Assembly: GCF_022759505.1 (NCBI RefSeq)
Contig: NZ_CP094289.1
Coordinates: forward strand, 2,294,001-2,358,000
DNA: 64,000 bases
Reading direction: 5' to 3'
Origin: Georgenia sp. TF02-10
Lineage (GTDB): Bacteria > Actinomycetota > Actinomycetes > Actinomycetales > Actinomycetaceae
The notes under the pieces were generated by a model. The model was not told where the DNA came from. It saw only the letters and a list, made by a program, of their open reading frames with translations, and searched no databases. Both the position numbers and the translations under genes were made by a program. This document shows positions 8,003 to 16,712 of the stretch, piece by piece (the stretch's first letter is position 1; every line of letters starts with the position of its first letter).

Positions 8003-9565
8003 CTACTTCCGCCGGCCGCTGCCCGCCGGCACCGACGTCGAGGCCGGCCCGGCCGCCGTCGGCCCGGCAACCTGCTCCGGCGTCCCGGCGAGGTCCGCCG
8101 GGCCAGCCTCCTGAGGCTCCGCCGTCGTCAGGGTGTCCGCGGCGTTCAGCTCGGCCAGCGTCTCCCGGGTGAACCCGAAGAAGTAGGTGGCGGCCCAGCC
8201 GGCGAGGTAGCCGACGAGCAGGCCGCCGGCGTAGACGGCGATCGCCGGGCCGATCCCGCCCGAGCCGGTGACCAGCGGGAAGAGCGCCCAGCCGCTCGGG
8301 CCGATCGCAGTGGAGCCCACGGTCGTGCCGAGCTGGACGAACGTGCCGATGAACGCCCCGCCGAAGGCGCCGCCGACGCAGGCGGTGACGAACGGCCGGC
8401 CCAGCGGCAGGGTCACGCCGTAGATGAGCGGCTCGCCGACGCCGAGGAACCCGGCCGGCAGCGCCGACTTGATCGTCCGGCGCACGCCCTGGTTGCGCCG
8501 CAGCCGCATGAAGACCGCGATCGCCGCGCCCACCTGGCCGGCGCCCGCCATCGCGAGGACCGGCAGCAGGATGGTGTAGCCGTCCTGCTCGATGAGCGTG
8601 GTGTGGATCGGGATGAGGGCCTGGTGCAGGCCGAACATGACCAGCGGGAGGAACAGCCCGCCCAAGACGAACCCGGCGACCGGCCCGCCCACCGAGAGCA
8701 GCCAGTTCGCCGCCGTCCCGATGCCGGTGGAGATCCAGGCGGCGACGGTCATCAGCAGGAAGATCGTGACCAGGCCGGTGACCAGCACGGTGACCGTGGG
8801 GACGATGAGCATGCTGAGCGAGCGCGGGGCCCACGAGCGGACCCAGCGCTCGACGTAGGCGCCGAGGACCGCGGCGAGCAGCGCACCGACCACCCCGCCC
8901 TGCCCCGGGGAGAGCGCCTCGCCGAGCACGGTGACGTTCGCGACGGCGGCCGAGGGGATGATCGCGGCGATCGCGCCGCCGAGGATGGGGGTGCCGCCGA
9001 ACTCCTTCGCGGCGTTCATCCCGACGAACACGGCGATCAGGCTCATGAACCCGCCGGCGACCGCGCCGAGGGCGGGGGTGACGCCGGCGAGCCACGGCGC
9101 GGAGCCGTTGGTGACCAGGTTCGTCAGGATGCCGTTGACGCCGGCGATGATGCCCGCGGCGATGAGGGCCGGGATGAGCGGCAGGAAGATGTTGGCGATG
9201 CGCCGCAGGAAGTTCTTCACCGGCGTCTGGTTCCGCGCCTTCTGCCGGGCCTTGATCTCGGCGCCGCGGGCGCTGAGGTCCTCCGCGCTCGCCCCGGCCG
9301 GGCCGGCGGTCAGCGGGGCGTCGGCGGCGGCGCTCATGTGCCGGGCGACGTCGTCCACCAGGCCCGGGCCGAGGACCACCTGCATGGTGTCGTCGACGAC
9401 GACACCCAGGACGTCCGGGGTGGCCTTCAGCCGGTCGGTGTCGACGGCGGCGACGTCCGCCACGCCGATCCGCAGCCGGGTGATGCAGTTCTCGATGTCG
9501 GTGATGTTGCCGGCGCCGCCGAGGGCGGCGGTGATCTCCGCGGCCGTCCTGCTCGGGTCAGCCAT
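8003..9565 (-). CDS. PTS sugar permease, fused EIIB-EIIC, probably for N-acetylmuramic acid
   Basis: A 520-residue phosphotransferase permease. EIIB is N-terminal (residues 1-85) with the phosphorylated Cys27 in IENCITRLRIGV. EIIC follows, with about ten membrane spans from residue 115, and a family GVGEPLIYGVTLPLGRPF loop. No EIIA domain is present, so it must borrow one. The gene starts inside the end of murQ (8-bp overlap, ATGGCTGA), so imported MurNAc-6-phosphate would pass straight to MurQ. The substrate is inferred from this operon; another amino sugar is possible. An in-family Ser/Ala/Pro-rich tail ends the protein. Confidence 0.86.
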   Translation of the reverse strand: MADPSRTAAEITAALGGAGNITDIENCITRLRIGVADVAAVDTDRLKATPDVLGVVVDDTMQVVLGPGLVDDVARHMSAAADAPLTAGPAGASAEDLSARGAEIKARQKARNQTPVKNFLRRIANIFLPLIPALIAAGIIAGVNGILTNLVTNGSAPWLAGVTPALGAVAGGFMSLIAVFVGMNAAKEFGGTPILGGAIAAIIPSAAVANVTVLGEALSPGQGGVVGALLAAVLGAYVERWVRSWAPRSLSMLIVPTVTVLVTGLVTIFLLMTVAAWISTGIGTAANWLLSVGGPVAGFVLGGLFLPLVMFGLHQALIPIHTTLIEQDGYTILLPVLAMAGAGQVGAAIAVFMRLRRNQGVRRTIKSALPAGFLGVGEPLIYGVTLPLGRPFVTACVGGAFGGAFIGTFVQLGTTVGSTAIGPSGWALFPLVTGSGGIGPAIAVYAGGLLVGYLAGWAATYFFGFTRETLAELNAADTLTTAEPQEAGPADLAGTPEQVAGPTAAGPASTSVPAGSGRRK

Positions 9566-10592
9566 GACTCACTCCTTCGGTTCGGGTCTCGTTGGGGCCG
9601 GTGGGGCCTGGGCTGGTGGGCGCCGGGCCGCCGGGGCGTGGGCCGGTGGGCGCTGGGCCGCCGTGGCCTGGGCCGGTGGGGCCGGCGTCGGGGAGGCCAT
9701 CAAGGGCGCGGCGCAGGGAGCCATCGTGCGCGGCCAGGCGGCGGACGACGTCGTCCGGGCCCAGCCCGCCGAGGATCGCCAGGATCGCGCGCTTGGCCTC
9801 CCCGCCGTTGGCCGTCAGGGCGGCGTCGACGGCGGCGTCCGGGGCGCCGGTGGCCAGGGCGACGATGCGGCGGGCGCGGGCCCGGAGCTTCTGGTTGGTG
9901 GCCCGGACGTCCACCATCAGGTTGCCGTAGGTCTTGCCCAGGCCGACCATCGCGGCGGTCGAGATCTGGTTGAGGACCATCTTCTGGGCGGTCCCGGCCT
10001 TGAGCCGGGTGGAGCCGGCGAGGACCTCCGGCCCGACGACGACCTCGATGCCGATGTCCGCCGCCGCGGCCAGCGCCGAGCCGGCGTTGCAGGCCAGGCC
10101 CACCGTGCAGGCTCCGACCGCCCGGCCGTGCCGCACCGCGGCGACGGCGTAGGGGGTGCGCCCGGAGGCGGAGATGCCGACCAGGACGTCGTCGGCGCCG
10201 AGGCCGATGGCCTGCAGGTCGGCGACCGCCCGGTCGCCGTCGTCCTCGGCGCCCTCGACGGCGGTGGTCAGCGCCGCGGGCCCGCCGGCGATCAGCCCGC
10301 GGACCTGGCCGGGGTCGGTGGCGAAGGTCGGCGGGCACTCCGCGGCGTCCAGCACCCCCAGCCGCCCGGCGGTGCCGGCGCCGGCGTAGACCAGCCGGCC
10401 GCCGCGGCGCAGGCGCGCCACGGTCGCCTCGGCGGCGGCCGCGATCTGGGCGGTCTGGGTGGCCACGGCGCCGGCGACGGTGGCGTCCTCGCGGTTCATC
10501 AGGGCGACCAGCTCGGCGGCCGGGAGGGTGTCGATGGCGGCGAAGCGCGGGTCGACGCCCTCGGTGGTCATGCTCGCCAGGTCCAGGCTCAC
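9558..10592 (-). CDS. murQ: N-acetylmuramic acid 6-phosphate etherase MurQ
   Basis: A 344-residue SIS-fold enzyme that removes the lactyl ether from MurNAc-6-phosphate, giving GlcNAc-6-phosphate, in wall recycling. Core motifs are VYAGAGTAGRLGVLDAAECP and ISASGRTPYAV, and the GTAQKMVLNQIST segment is typical of MurQ. The family usually has about 300 residues; the extra length is a C-terminal Gly/Pro/Thr repeat tail (GPTGPGHGGPAPTGPRPGGP) of unknown use. GTG 10592 overlaps the regulator stop as GTGA, and the stop overlaps the PTS start, so the three genes are translationally coupled. Confidence 0.92.
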   Translation of the reverse strand: MSLDLASMTTEGVDPRFAAIDTLPAAELVALMNREDATVAGAVATQTAQIAAAAEATVARLRRGGRLVYAGAGTAGRLGVLDAAECPPTFATDPGQVRGLIAGGPAALTTAVEGAEDDGDRAVADLQAIGLGADDVLVGISASGRTPYAVAAVRHGRAVGACTVGLACNAGSALAAAADIGIEVVVGPEVLAGSTRLKAGTAQKMVLNQISTAAMVGLGKTYGNLMVDVRATNQKLRARARRIVALATGAPDAAVDAALTANGGEAKRAILAILGGLGPDDVVRRLAAHDGSLRRALDGLPDAGPTGPGHGGPAPTGPRPGGPAPTSPGPTGPNETRTEGVSHG

Positions 10593-11653
10593 GGCTGCTC
10601 CCCTCGCGGGCCGGCGGTCGGGTGCTCGGTCGGTTCCATCGGGTGGTCCTCCTGCTGTTCCACGGGTTGGTCCTCCTGCGGCCCCACGGGGTGGTCCTCC
10701 TGCGGCCCCACGGGGTGGTCCTCCTGCGGGGCGGGCGGGGCGGCGGTGGTCGGTCCGGGCCGGCGGGAGGCGCCGGCGTGCCGCGGCCGCAGCGCGGCGT
10801 AGGAGTCGGCGATGGCGCGCTTGGCCTCGTCGAAGCGGCGCTGGGCGACCAGCGTGAACAGGGCGTCGATGACGAACAGCTGGCCGGTGCGCGAGGCCAT
10901 CGCGGCCGGCCGCAGCGTGGACTCCTGCGCGGCGACGGCGAGCAGGACGTGGTCGGCGCGGGCGATGTCGCTGCGGGGCCGGCTGGTCACGGCCACCGTG
11001 GTGGCCCCGCGCGCGGCCGCCTCGGCCATCGGGTCCAGCACGTCGGCGGTGCTGCCGGAGACCGAGATGCCCACGAGGACGTCCCCCGGGCGCAGCACGA
11101 CGGCGGTGGTCATCGCCTGGTGGCCCTCGGTCACGGCGTGGGCGACCAGGCCGATCCGCTCGAGCTTGGCGGACAGGTCCCGGGCGACGAGCCCGGAAGC
11201 ACCGATGCCGGCGACGACGGTGCGACGGGCCCGGGCGATCGCGTCGGCGACGGCGGCGAGGGTGGCCGGGTCGAGCCCGGCCGCGGTGTCGCTGATCGCC
11301 TGGCGCTCCTCGGCGGCGAGCTTGGCGATGACGTCCGCCGGCGGGTCGTCGCGGGCGACGTCGGAGGTGACGAGGATGTCCGGGCCGGCGGCGAGGCGGC
11401 CGGCGGCGCCGGCGACGGCGACCCGCAGGTCCCGGAACCCGGCCAGGCCGAGGGCGCGGGCGAGCCGGATGACGGTGGCGTCCGAGGTGCCGGTCTCGGC
11501 CGCGAGGTCGCGGATGGTCAGCCGGGCGGCGCGGGCGGGGTCGGCCAGGATCAGCCGGCCGACGGCGGCCGGCCCGGCGGGCAGGGACGGCAGGAGCCGG
11601 CGCAGCCGGGGCAGCAGGTCCGCAGTGGAGGAATTCTCCACACTGGTTGCCAT
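10589..11653 (-). CDS. murR: MurR/RpiR-family transcriptional regulator of the MurNAc operon
   Basis: A 354-residue regulator. Residues 1-85 form the RpiR helix-turn-helix (LTIRDLAAETGTSDATVIRLARALG). A SIS sugar-phosphate sensor domain follows at about 135-265 (VVAGIGASGLVARDLSAKLE, LVGISVSGSTADVL). The C-terminal 50 residues are an odd acidic repeat: four 8-residue units of the type QEDHPVGP, coded by near-identical 24-bp repeats. As the first gene of the operon it probably senses MurNAc-6-phosphate and controls murQ and the PTS gene. Repressor or activator action cannot be told from sequence. Confidence 0.87.
   Translation of the reverse strand: MATSVENSSTADLLPRLRRLLPSLPAGPAAVGRLILADPARAARLTIRDLAAETGTSDATVIRLARALGLAGFRDLRVAVAGAAGRLAAGPDILVTSDVARDDPPADVIAKLAAEERQAISDTAAGLDPATLAAVADAIARARRTVVAGIGASGLVARDLSAKLERIGLVAHAVTEGHQAMTTAVVLRPGDVLVGISVSGSTADVLDPMAEAAARGATTVAVTSRPRSDIARADHVLLAVAAQESTLRPAAMASRTGQLFVIDALFTLVAQRRFDEAKRAIADSYAALRPRHAGASRRPGPTTAAPPAPQEDHPVGPQEDHPVGPQEDQPVEQQEDHPMEPTEHPTAGPRGEQP
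11625..11641. promoter_or_regulatory. Possible MurR operator (dyad inside the first murR codons)
   Basis: GTGGAG and CTCCAC flank 5 bp, giving a 17-bp dyad at codons 5-10 of murR. A second short dyad, CACCA/TGGTG around GGG, lies about 35 bp upstream. Either could be the autoregulatory site, but the position inside coding DNA makes chance possible. Confidence 0.3.
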
Positions 11654-12233
11654 GCCTGGAGCATTTCACCACCCTGGTGCGTGGTCAATCACCGTGGGGC
11701 GTAGGCGACCACCGCGGGGCTGCTGCCGGCCGCCACAGAAGTTGCTCGACGTCACGGGACCGACGACGGCCTGGCCCGCCGCGGGGGCGGGCCAAGCCGT
11801 CATCGTCCGGGCGTCCGTGTGGTCAGCTCGCCGCACATCTCCCGTTCGCCCGCCGGGCAGCGGGCACAGGTCCCGCGCGGCGGTCATGTATGTCTCGCAG
11901 CTCGAGCAACCGCGATGCGTCGAGCTCGCCGGTGCCGGAGCCGGGGCGAGGGCGCAAGGTGGCGGTGCGCGAGGTCCTGAGTTGCGCCCGCGCCCGGGCG
12001 CCTGCTCAAACCAGTGACCTCAGCTCGGGGCGCCTGCTCAAACCAGCGACCTCGGCTCGGACCAGCGAGCTCGCGCCGCCGGACGGTGCCGAGTTCGCCA
12101 GTCCGAGCCGAGCTCGCTAGTCAGAGCTGGCGAACCCGGCGCACGACCTCGAGCTTGGCACGAACCAGCGAACTCGCGGCCGGGCCGGGGGCGAGGAGGC
12201 GGGCGTTGGGGTGGGTGCCAAGGGACAGCTGCG
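11654..12233. other. Gene-free intergenic stretch with a long hairpin and a repeat cluster
   Basis: No coding region is supported here. At 11766-11800 a 15-bp stem with one mismatch (ACGGCCTGGCCCGCC against GGCGGGCCAAGCCGT, 5-nt loop) could act as a terminator or attenuator. At 12001-12060 two 28-bp copies, differing at 2 positions, begin CCTGCTCAAACCAG. Shorter ACCAGCGA units follow near 12061 and 12162, and 12102-12119 is a near-perfect reverse complement of the second copy. The rest is featureless. Confidence 0.6.
12001..12119. repeat. Direct and inverted repeat cluster with ACCAGCGA core
   Basis: Two 28-bp direct copies lie at 12001-12028 and 12033-12060. The end of the second copy (AGCGACCTCGGCTCGGAC) pairs with GTCCGAGCCGAGCTCGCT at 12102-12119 with one mismatch, so the cluster can fold into a stem of about 18 bp. 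Confidence 0.6.
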
Positions 12234-12941
12234 TCAGGTGTCGGAGCGCCGTCGGGCCTCGCTCAGCGCGGCAGCGACCTCGTCGCGGGTCGCCGGGTGC
12301 CCGGGGCCCATGTCGAGCAGGCTCTGCGGCGACGCGCCCGCCGGGACGTACAGGCGGGCGTAGGCCGGCTGCCCGTTCTCGTAGCGCCATCCCTCGGCGA
12401 GCGGGCCGGCGTCGAGCGTGTCGTAGCCGATCGCGTCCAGGTACTCGGTGACGGTCTGCTTCGCCGCGGTGTCGTCGCCGGCGATGGGCAGGACGGCCCG
12501 GTGCGGGTCGCCGGTGGGCCGGGCGAGCTCGCCGAGGTGTCGGAAGTTGATGTTGTTGAACGCCTTGACGACCTTCGACTCCGGCAGGTGCTCCTGCAGC
12601 AGCTGCCCGCTCGTGGTCGACTCGTCGTCGAGACGGGGGATCTGCCCGTCGCGCTGGGGGTAGTAGTTGTTCGTGTCGATGACGACCTTGCCGCGCAGCG
12701 GCTCCACCGGCACGTCGCGGTAGCTCTTCAGTGGGATGGTGACGACGACGAGGTCGCCCGCTCTCGCTGCCTCCTCCGGCGTCGCCGCGCTGGCGTGGGC
12801 GGTGCCGAGGGCGGCCACGAGCGGGAGCAACGTCTTCGGGTCACGACTGTTGCTCAGCACCACGTCGTACCCGGCGGCGATCGAGAGCCGCGCCAGGGTC
12901 GCGCCGATGAGTCCGGAACCGATGAAGCCGATAGTGGTCAC
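12234..12941 (-). CDS. NADP-binding reductase of the F420-dependent NADP reductase type
   Basis: A 235-residue Rossmann protein starting TTIGFIGSGLIGATLARL, with the dinucleotide loop GSGLIG. IPLKSYRDVPVEPLRGKVV and IDTNNYYPQRDGQ match the family of F420H2:NADP reductases and related NAD(P)-binding proteins, and VVKAFNNINFRHL follows as expected. The substrate (F420 or another) cannot be decided from sequence. GTG 12941 is chosen because GGAGG lies 8 nt upstream; the frame continues 14 codons further without family similarity. No partner gene is adjacent. Confidence 0.82.
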   Translation of the reverse strand: MTTIGFIGSGLIGATLARLSIAAGYDVVLSNSRDPKTLLPLVAALGTAHASAATPEEAARAGDLVVVTIPLKSYRDVPVEPLRGKVVIDTNNYYPQRDGQIPRLDDESTTSGQLLQEHLPESKVVKAFNNINFRHLGELARPTGDPHRAVLPIAGDDTAAKQTVTEYLDAIGYDTLDAGPLAEGWRYENGQPAYARLYVPAGASPQSLLDMGPGHPATRDEVAAALSEARRRSDT

Positions 12942-13272
12942 GAGAACGTCCTCCGAGGTGGTTCGGTGGTGGGATCCGCGCACGCGCCGCGGCCGGTCCC
13001 GCCCCTCTGCCGGTCACCGGCGGGGTCGGCGGGCGGTGTCCGCCGCGGTGGCGGTATCCCCCCGGGCTGGTTGCCCTGGCCTCGAGCGTTTCACCGGCGA
13101 CGAGGGCGGGCAACCGGGCTGAGGCCGCGCTGGACGGTGCGGCCCTTGACGGGGCCGGGCCGTCGGCGTCGCGCCTCGCCCACGACCGCCCGGTGGTGCC
13201 GCCCGGCACGAGGCCTGCGAGGGCATCGCGGTCGGCCACCCGCACCCGGGGTCGCCGTCGGCGCACCCGCCC

Positions 13273-13962
13273 TCACTCCTGGTAGGCGTACCGCTCGGTG
13301 CGCCAGGCGTCCCCGCGCAGGTGGTACCCGCGCTGCTCCCAGAAGCCGCGCTCGACCTCGGTGAGGTAGTTCCAGCCGCGGACCCACTTCGGGCCCTTCC
13401 ACGAGTACAGGTGCGGCAGGACCAGGCGCAGCGGCGCCCCCCGCGCGTCGGTCAGCGGGTCGCCGTCGTGGTGCGTGGCGAGCACCGCCCGCGGGGAGAC
13501 CAGGTCCTCCAGCCGCACGGTCGCGGTGTAGCCGAACTCGGCGAAGACGAGGACGTGCTCGACGTCCCGGCGCGGCGGGGCGAGCTCGACGACGTCGCGG
13601 GCCGCCACCCCGGACCAGCGCTCGTCCAGGCTGGACCAGCCGGACGCGCAGTGCAGGTCCGCGACGACCTCCAGCGGCGGCAGGTCGAGCAGCTCGGCGA
13701 GCGTGAACTCGTGCTCGGCGCCGTCCGCGGTGGCGCCACCGACGGTGAAGCGCCACCGGTCGGGGCGGCGCCGCGGGACGGGGCCGTAGTGCATGACCGG
13801 CGCCTGGTCCACCAGCCGCTGCCCGGGCGGCAGGAACCGGCCGACGGGCAGCCGGCCGCCGTCACCGGCGCCGTCGCGGAAGCCGTCGGCGTCAGGGTCG
13901 CCGTCGCCGTCGGCCGGACCGTCCCGGCGGGCGGGACCACGCCCACCGCCGTCGCCGTCCAT
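13273..13962 (-). CDS. Molybdopterin-dependent oxidoreductase, sulfite-oxidase fold (YedY/SuoX-like)
   Basis: A 229-residue single-domain molybdoenzyme. Cys105 in DLHCASGWSSLDERWSGV is the expected molybdenum ligand, followed by GYTATVRLEDL, the family substrate strand, and LPHLYSWKGPKWVRGWNYL near the end. There is no clear signal peptide or Tat motif, so it may be cytoplasmic. The first 38 residues are an Asp/Gly-rich tail (DGDGGGRG, DGDGDPDADG) outside the fold. It follows aroG by 30 bp on the same strand and may be cotranscribed. The electron acceptor and substrate are unknown. Confidence 0.86.
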   Translation of the reverse strand: MDGDGGGRGPARRDGPADGDGDPDADGFRDGAGDGGRLPVGRFLPPGQRLVDQAPVMHYGPVPRRRPDRWRFTVGGATADGAEHEFTLAELLDLPPLEVVADLHCASGWSSLDERWSGVAARDVVELAPPRRDVEHVLVFAEFGYTATVRLEDLVSPRAVLATHHDGDPLTDARGAPLRLVLPHLYSWKGPKWVRGWNYLTEVERGFWEQRGYHLRGDAWRTERYAYQE

Positions 13963-13992
13963 CTCCCCCCTGTCCGCCGCCGGGCCCTGCGC

Positions 13993-15345
13993 TCAGTGCG
14001 CCCGGAGCATCTCCGCGACGTCGAAGGCCATCTCCAACGACTGCTGGTGGTTCAGCCGCGGGTCGACGAGCGTCTCGTAGCGGCGGGCCAGGGAGGCCTC
14101 GTCCACCTTCTCGCTGCCGCCGAGGACCTCGGTGACGTCGTCGCCGGTGAGCTCCACGTGCAGCCCGCCCGGCACAGTGCCGAGCGCCTGGTGCACCTCG
14201 AAGAAGCCGTGCACCTCGTCCAGCACGGTGGCGAACTCCCGCGTCTTGTACCCGGACGGGGAGGTGATGGTGTTGCCGTGCATCGGGTCGCACACCCAGG
14301 TCACCGGCCGGCCGTCGCTGGTGACCCGCTCGACCAGGGCCGGCAGCGCCTCCCGCACCGTCCGCGCACCCATCCGGGTGACGAAGGTGAGCCGGCCGGG
14401 CTCGCCGTCGGGGTTGAGCTTGTCCATCAGGCGCACCGCGTCCTCCCCGGTCGTCGTCGGGCCGAGCTTGACGCCGAGGGGGTTGTGCACCCGGGAGAGC
14501 AGGTCCACGTGCGCGCCGTCGAGCTGGCGGGTGCGCTCGCCGATCCAGAGGAAGTGCGCGGAGGTGTTGTACGGGATGCCGGAGCGGGAGTCGATGCGGG
14601 TCATCGCCGACTCGTAGTCCAGCAGCAGCGCCTCGTGGGAGGAGTAGAAGTCCACGGTGCGCAGCGCGTCGAAGTCCACCCCGCACGCCGCCATGAACCG
14701 CATCGCCCGGTCGATCTCCGCGGCGAGGACCTCGTACCGGGCGTAGGCGGGGTTGGAGGTGAAGCCGCGGTTCCAGTCGTGCACCAGCCGCAGGTCGGCG
14801 TAGCCGCCGTTGGTGAAGGCCCGGATGAGGTTGATGGTCGACGCCGAGCGGGTGTACGCGCCGAGGAGCCGCTGCGGGTCCGGCGCGCGGTCGGCGGCGG
14901 TGAACGGGTGGCCGTTGACGGCGTCCCCGCGGTAGGCCGGCAGGCTCACCCCGTCGCGGGTCTCGACGTCGGAGCTGCGCGGCTTGGCGTACTGCCCGGC
15001 CATCCGGCCCATCTTGATCACCGGCAGGCTCGCGCCGTAGGTGAGCACCGCGGCCATCTGCAGGATGGTGCGGATCTTGTTCCGGATGTGGTCGGCGGTG
15101 GACTCCTTGAACGTCTCCGCGCAGTCCCCGCCCTGGAGCAGGAACGCCTCCCCGCGGCCCGCGGCCGCGAGCTTCGCCCGGAGCGCGTCCGCCTCGCCGG
15201 CGAAGACGAGCGGCGGCCGCTCGCGCAGCTCGGCCAGCACCGCGTCCAGCGCCGACCGGTCGGGCCAGGTCGGCTGCTGGGCGGCGGGCAGCTGGCGCCA
15301 GTGGTCCAGCCCGGCCAGGACCTCGGCGGGTGCCTCGATACTCAC
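13993..15345 (-). CDS. aroG: Class II 3-deoxy-7-phosphoheptulonate (DAHP) synthase
   Basis: A 450-residue type II DAHP synthase, the first step of the shikimate pathway (phosphoenolpyruvate plus erythrose 4-phosphate). Diagnostic segments are FLLQGGDCAETF, IKMGRMAGQYAKPRSS, TNGGYADLRLVHDWNRGF, and WVCDPMHGNT near the C-terminus. The length fits the plant/actinobacterial class, which in mycobacteria is feedback-controlled by aromatic amino acids and binds chorismate mutase. GTG 15345 is supported by a TATCCT -10 ending 6 nt upstream; the longer open frame has no similarity. The Rv2178c-like position beside the pknL block is conserved. Confidence 0.94.
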   Translation of the reverse strand: MSIEAPAEVLAGLDHWRQLPAAQQPTWPDRSALDAVLAELRERPPLVFAGEADALRAKLAAAGRGEAFLLQGGDCAETFKESTADHIRNKIRTILQMAAVLTYGASLPVIKMGRMAGQYAKPRSSDVETRDGVSLPAYRGDAVNGHPFTAADRAPDPQRLLGAYTRSASTINLIRAFTNGGYADLRLVHDWNRGFTSNPAYARYEVLAAEIDRAMRFMAACGVDFDALRTVDFYSSHEALLLDYESAMTRIDSRSGIPYNTSAHFLWIGERTRQLDGAHVDLLSRVHNPLGVKLGPTTTGEDAVRLMDKLNPDGEPGRLTFVTRMGARTVREALPALVERVTSDGRPVTWVCDPMHGNTITSPSGYKTREFATVLDEVHGFFEVHQALGTVPGGLHVELTGDDVTEVLGGSEKVDEASLARRYETLVDPRLNHQQSLEMAFDVAEMLRAH

Positions 15346-15351
15346 CGGAAG

Positions 15352-15357
15352 AGGATA
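15352..15357 (-). promoter_or_regulatory. -10 hexamer TATCCT, leaderless start of aroG
   Basis: On the reverse strand TATCCT is followed by 6 nt (CTTCCG) and GTG 15345. No ribosome-binding site is present. Confidence 0.6.
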
Positions 15358-15383
15358 AGTCCCGGGCGTGGCCGGGCCGGCCG

Positions 15384-15470
15384 GCGTCCGGCCGCCGGAC
15401 CGGCGGCGTGCGGCCGCCGGACCGGCGACGGGTGGCCGCCGAACCGGCCGGCGTGCGGTGCCCGGACCGG
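15384..15470. repeat. Short GC-rich tandem array between pfp and aroG
   Basis: Four degenerate units of about 20 bp, spaced 20-24 bp, follow the pattern GCGTGCGGCCGCCGGACCGG (15384-15403, 15406-15425, about 15427-15447, 15451-15470). The first two differ at one position. The array ends 15 bp before the pfp stop codon. Confidence 0.65.
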
Positions 15471-15485
15471 CCGGCGCCGCGGCGG

Positions 15486-16712
15486 TCAGTGCGCGCCGAC
15501 CGCCACCGGCTCGACCTGCTGGCCGAGGTCGGCCATGAGTTCGCTGAACCACTGCTGGGTGATGTCGAACGCCTTCCCGCCGGCGATGCGCGGGAACGGG
15601 ATGGCCTTGAGCCGATCCCCGTCCTCCTCGTCGTGGCCGATGACCCCGGAGGTCCCGCCCAGCGCGGCCTCCACCGCGAGGTCGGCCATGCCCTGGATGA
15701 GCCGGAGATCCTCCGCGTTGGCCCGGGCCGAGCGGGAGAAGTACCCGGACTTCTGGACCAGGACCTTCTCGGCGCCGAGGAGCTCGGCGAACTGCTTGGC
15801 GAACCAGGCCCCGGGGTTGATCGTGTCCAGCTTCACGTGCCCGAACGGGTCGCGCTCGACCTCCTGCCCGGTGGCCTCGAGCTCGGCGACGATGTCCGGG
15901 ACGCCGGCGCCCTCGGAGAGGAAGATATTGACGTTGCCCAGGGAGTCCATGACGCCGCGCAGCCGCTCCGCCTCGGCCGCGATGTCCAGCCGCATCTCGG
16001 GCAGGAAGACGGCGTGGACGTCCCACCGCTCGCGGCTCAGCCCCAGGCTCGGCGCCCACTCCTGGGTGTCCAGCCAGGCGCGGTAGCGCTGCGCCGCCGC
16101 GGCGGTGAGCCAGCCGCAGTGCCGCCCCATCACCTCGTGGACGATCAGCATCCGCGGGCTGACGCGGTGCTCGCCGATGATGTTCTGGGCGAACTCGCTG
16201 GCCTCCTCGGCGGCGGTCCACGCCCCGAGCGACTGCCGGATCGGCACGATGTCGTTGTCGATGGTCTTGGGCAGGCCGACCACGGTGAGGTGGTACCCGT
16301 TCTCCTCCAGGTAGGCGGCCAGGTCGGCGGCGGTGGTGTTGGTGTCGTCCCCGCCGATGGTGTGCAGGACGTCCACGCCGTCGGCGCGCAGCTGCTCGGC
16401 GGCGACCGCCAGCGGGTTCTGGCCCTCGGCGACGAGCCCGCGCTCGACGAGGTTCTTGGTGTTGGTCAGCTTCACCCGGGAGTTCCCGATCGGGCTGCCG
16501 CCGAACCGGTGCAGGACCGGGGCCTGGCGCCGGGCGGCGTCGTCCACCACCGTCTTCGTCCCGGTCAGCAGGCCGTGGTAGCCGTGCTGGTAGGCGATGA
16601 TCTCCACCTCGGGCGCGATCTCGGTGTACCGCTGGATGAGCGCACCGACGGCGGAGGACAGGCACGGGGCGAAGCCCCCGGCGGTGAGCAGGGCGACACG
16701 ACGGACCGACAT
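15486..16712 (-). CDS. pfp: Pyrophosphate-dependent 6-phosphofructokinase
   Basis: A 408-residue phosphofructokinase-fold enzyme that interconverts fructose 6-phosphate and fructose 1,6-bisphosphate using pyrophosphate. HTIGGDDTNTTA has Asp-Asp where ATP enzymes have GGDG, the usual mark of PPi use; GLPKTIDNDI, with the PPi-specific Lys, and VHEVMGRHCGWL are also present. The protein length agrees with the actinobacterial PPi-PFK group. ATG 16712 follows GAAAGG; an in-frame TTG two codons upstream is less likely. Pyrophosphate use makes the step reversible and saves ATP. Confidence 0.93.
   Translation of the reverse strand: MSVRRVALLTAGGFAPCLSSAVGALIQRYTEIAPEVEIIAYQHGYHGLLTGTKTVVDDAARRQAPVLHRFGGSPIGNSRVKLTNTKNLVERGLVAEGQNPLAVAAEQLRADGVDVLHTIGGDDTNTTAADLAAYLEENGYHLTVVGLPKTIDNDIVPIRQSLGAWTAAEEASEFAQNIIGEHRVSPRMLIVHEVMGRHCGWLTAAAAQRYRAWLDTQEWAPSLGLSRERWDVHAVFLPEMRLDIAAEAERLRGVMDSLGNVNIFLSEGAGVPDIVAELEATGQEVERDPFGHVKLDTINPGAWFAKQFAELLGAEKVLVQKSGYFSRSARANAEDLRLIQGMADLAVEAALGGTSGVIGHDEEDGDRLKAIPFPRIAGGKAFDITQQWFSELMADLGQQVEPVAVGAH

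Noticed and set aside
3702-9095. A 1797-codon open frame on the reverse strand, and similar long antisense frames throughout
   Set aside because: They run opposite well-supported genes, are rich in Arg/Gly/Pro/Ala and have no family motifs; long antisense frames are expected at this GC content.
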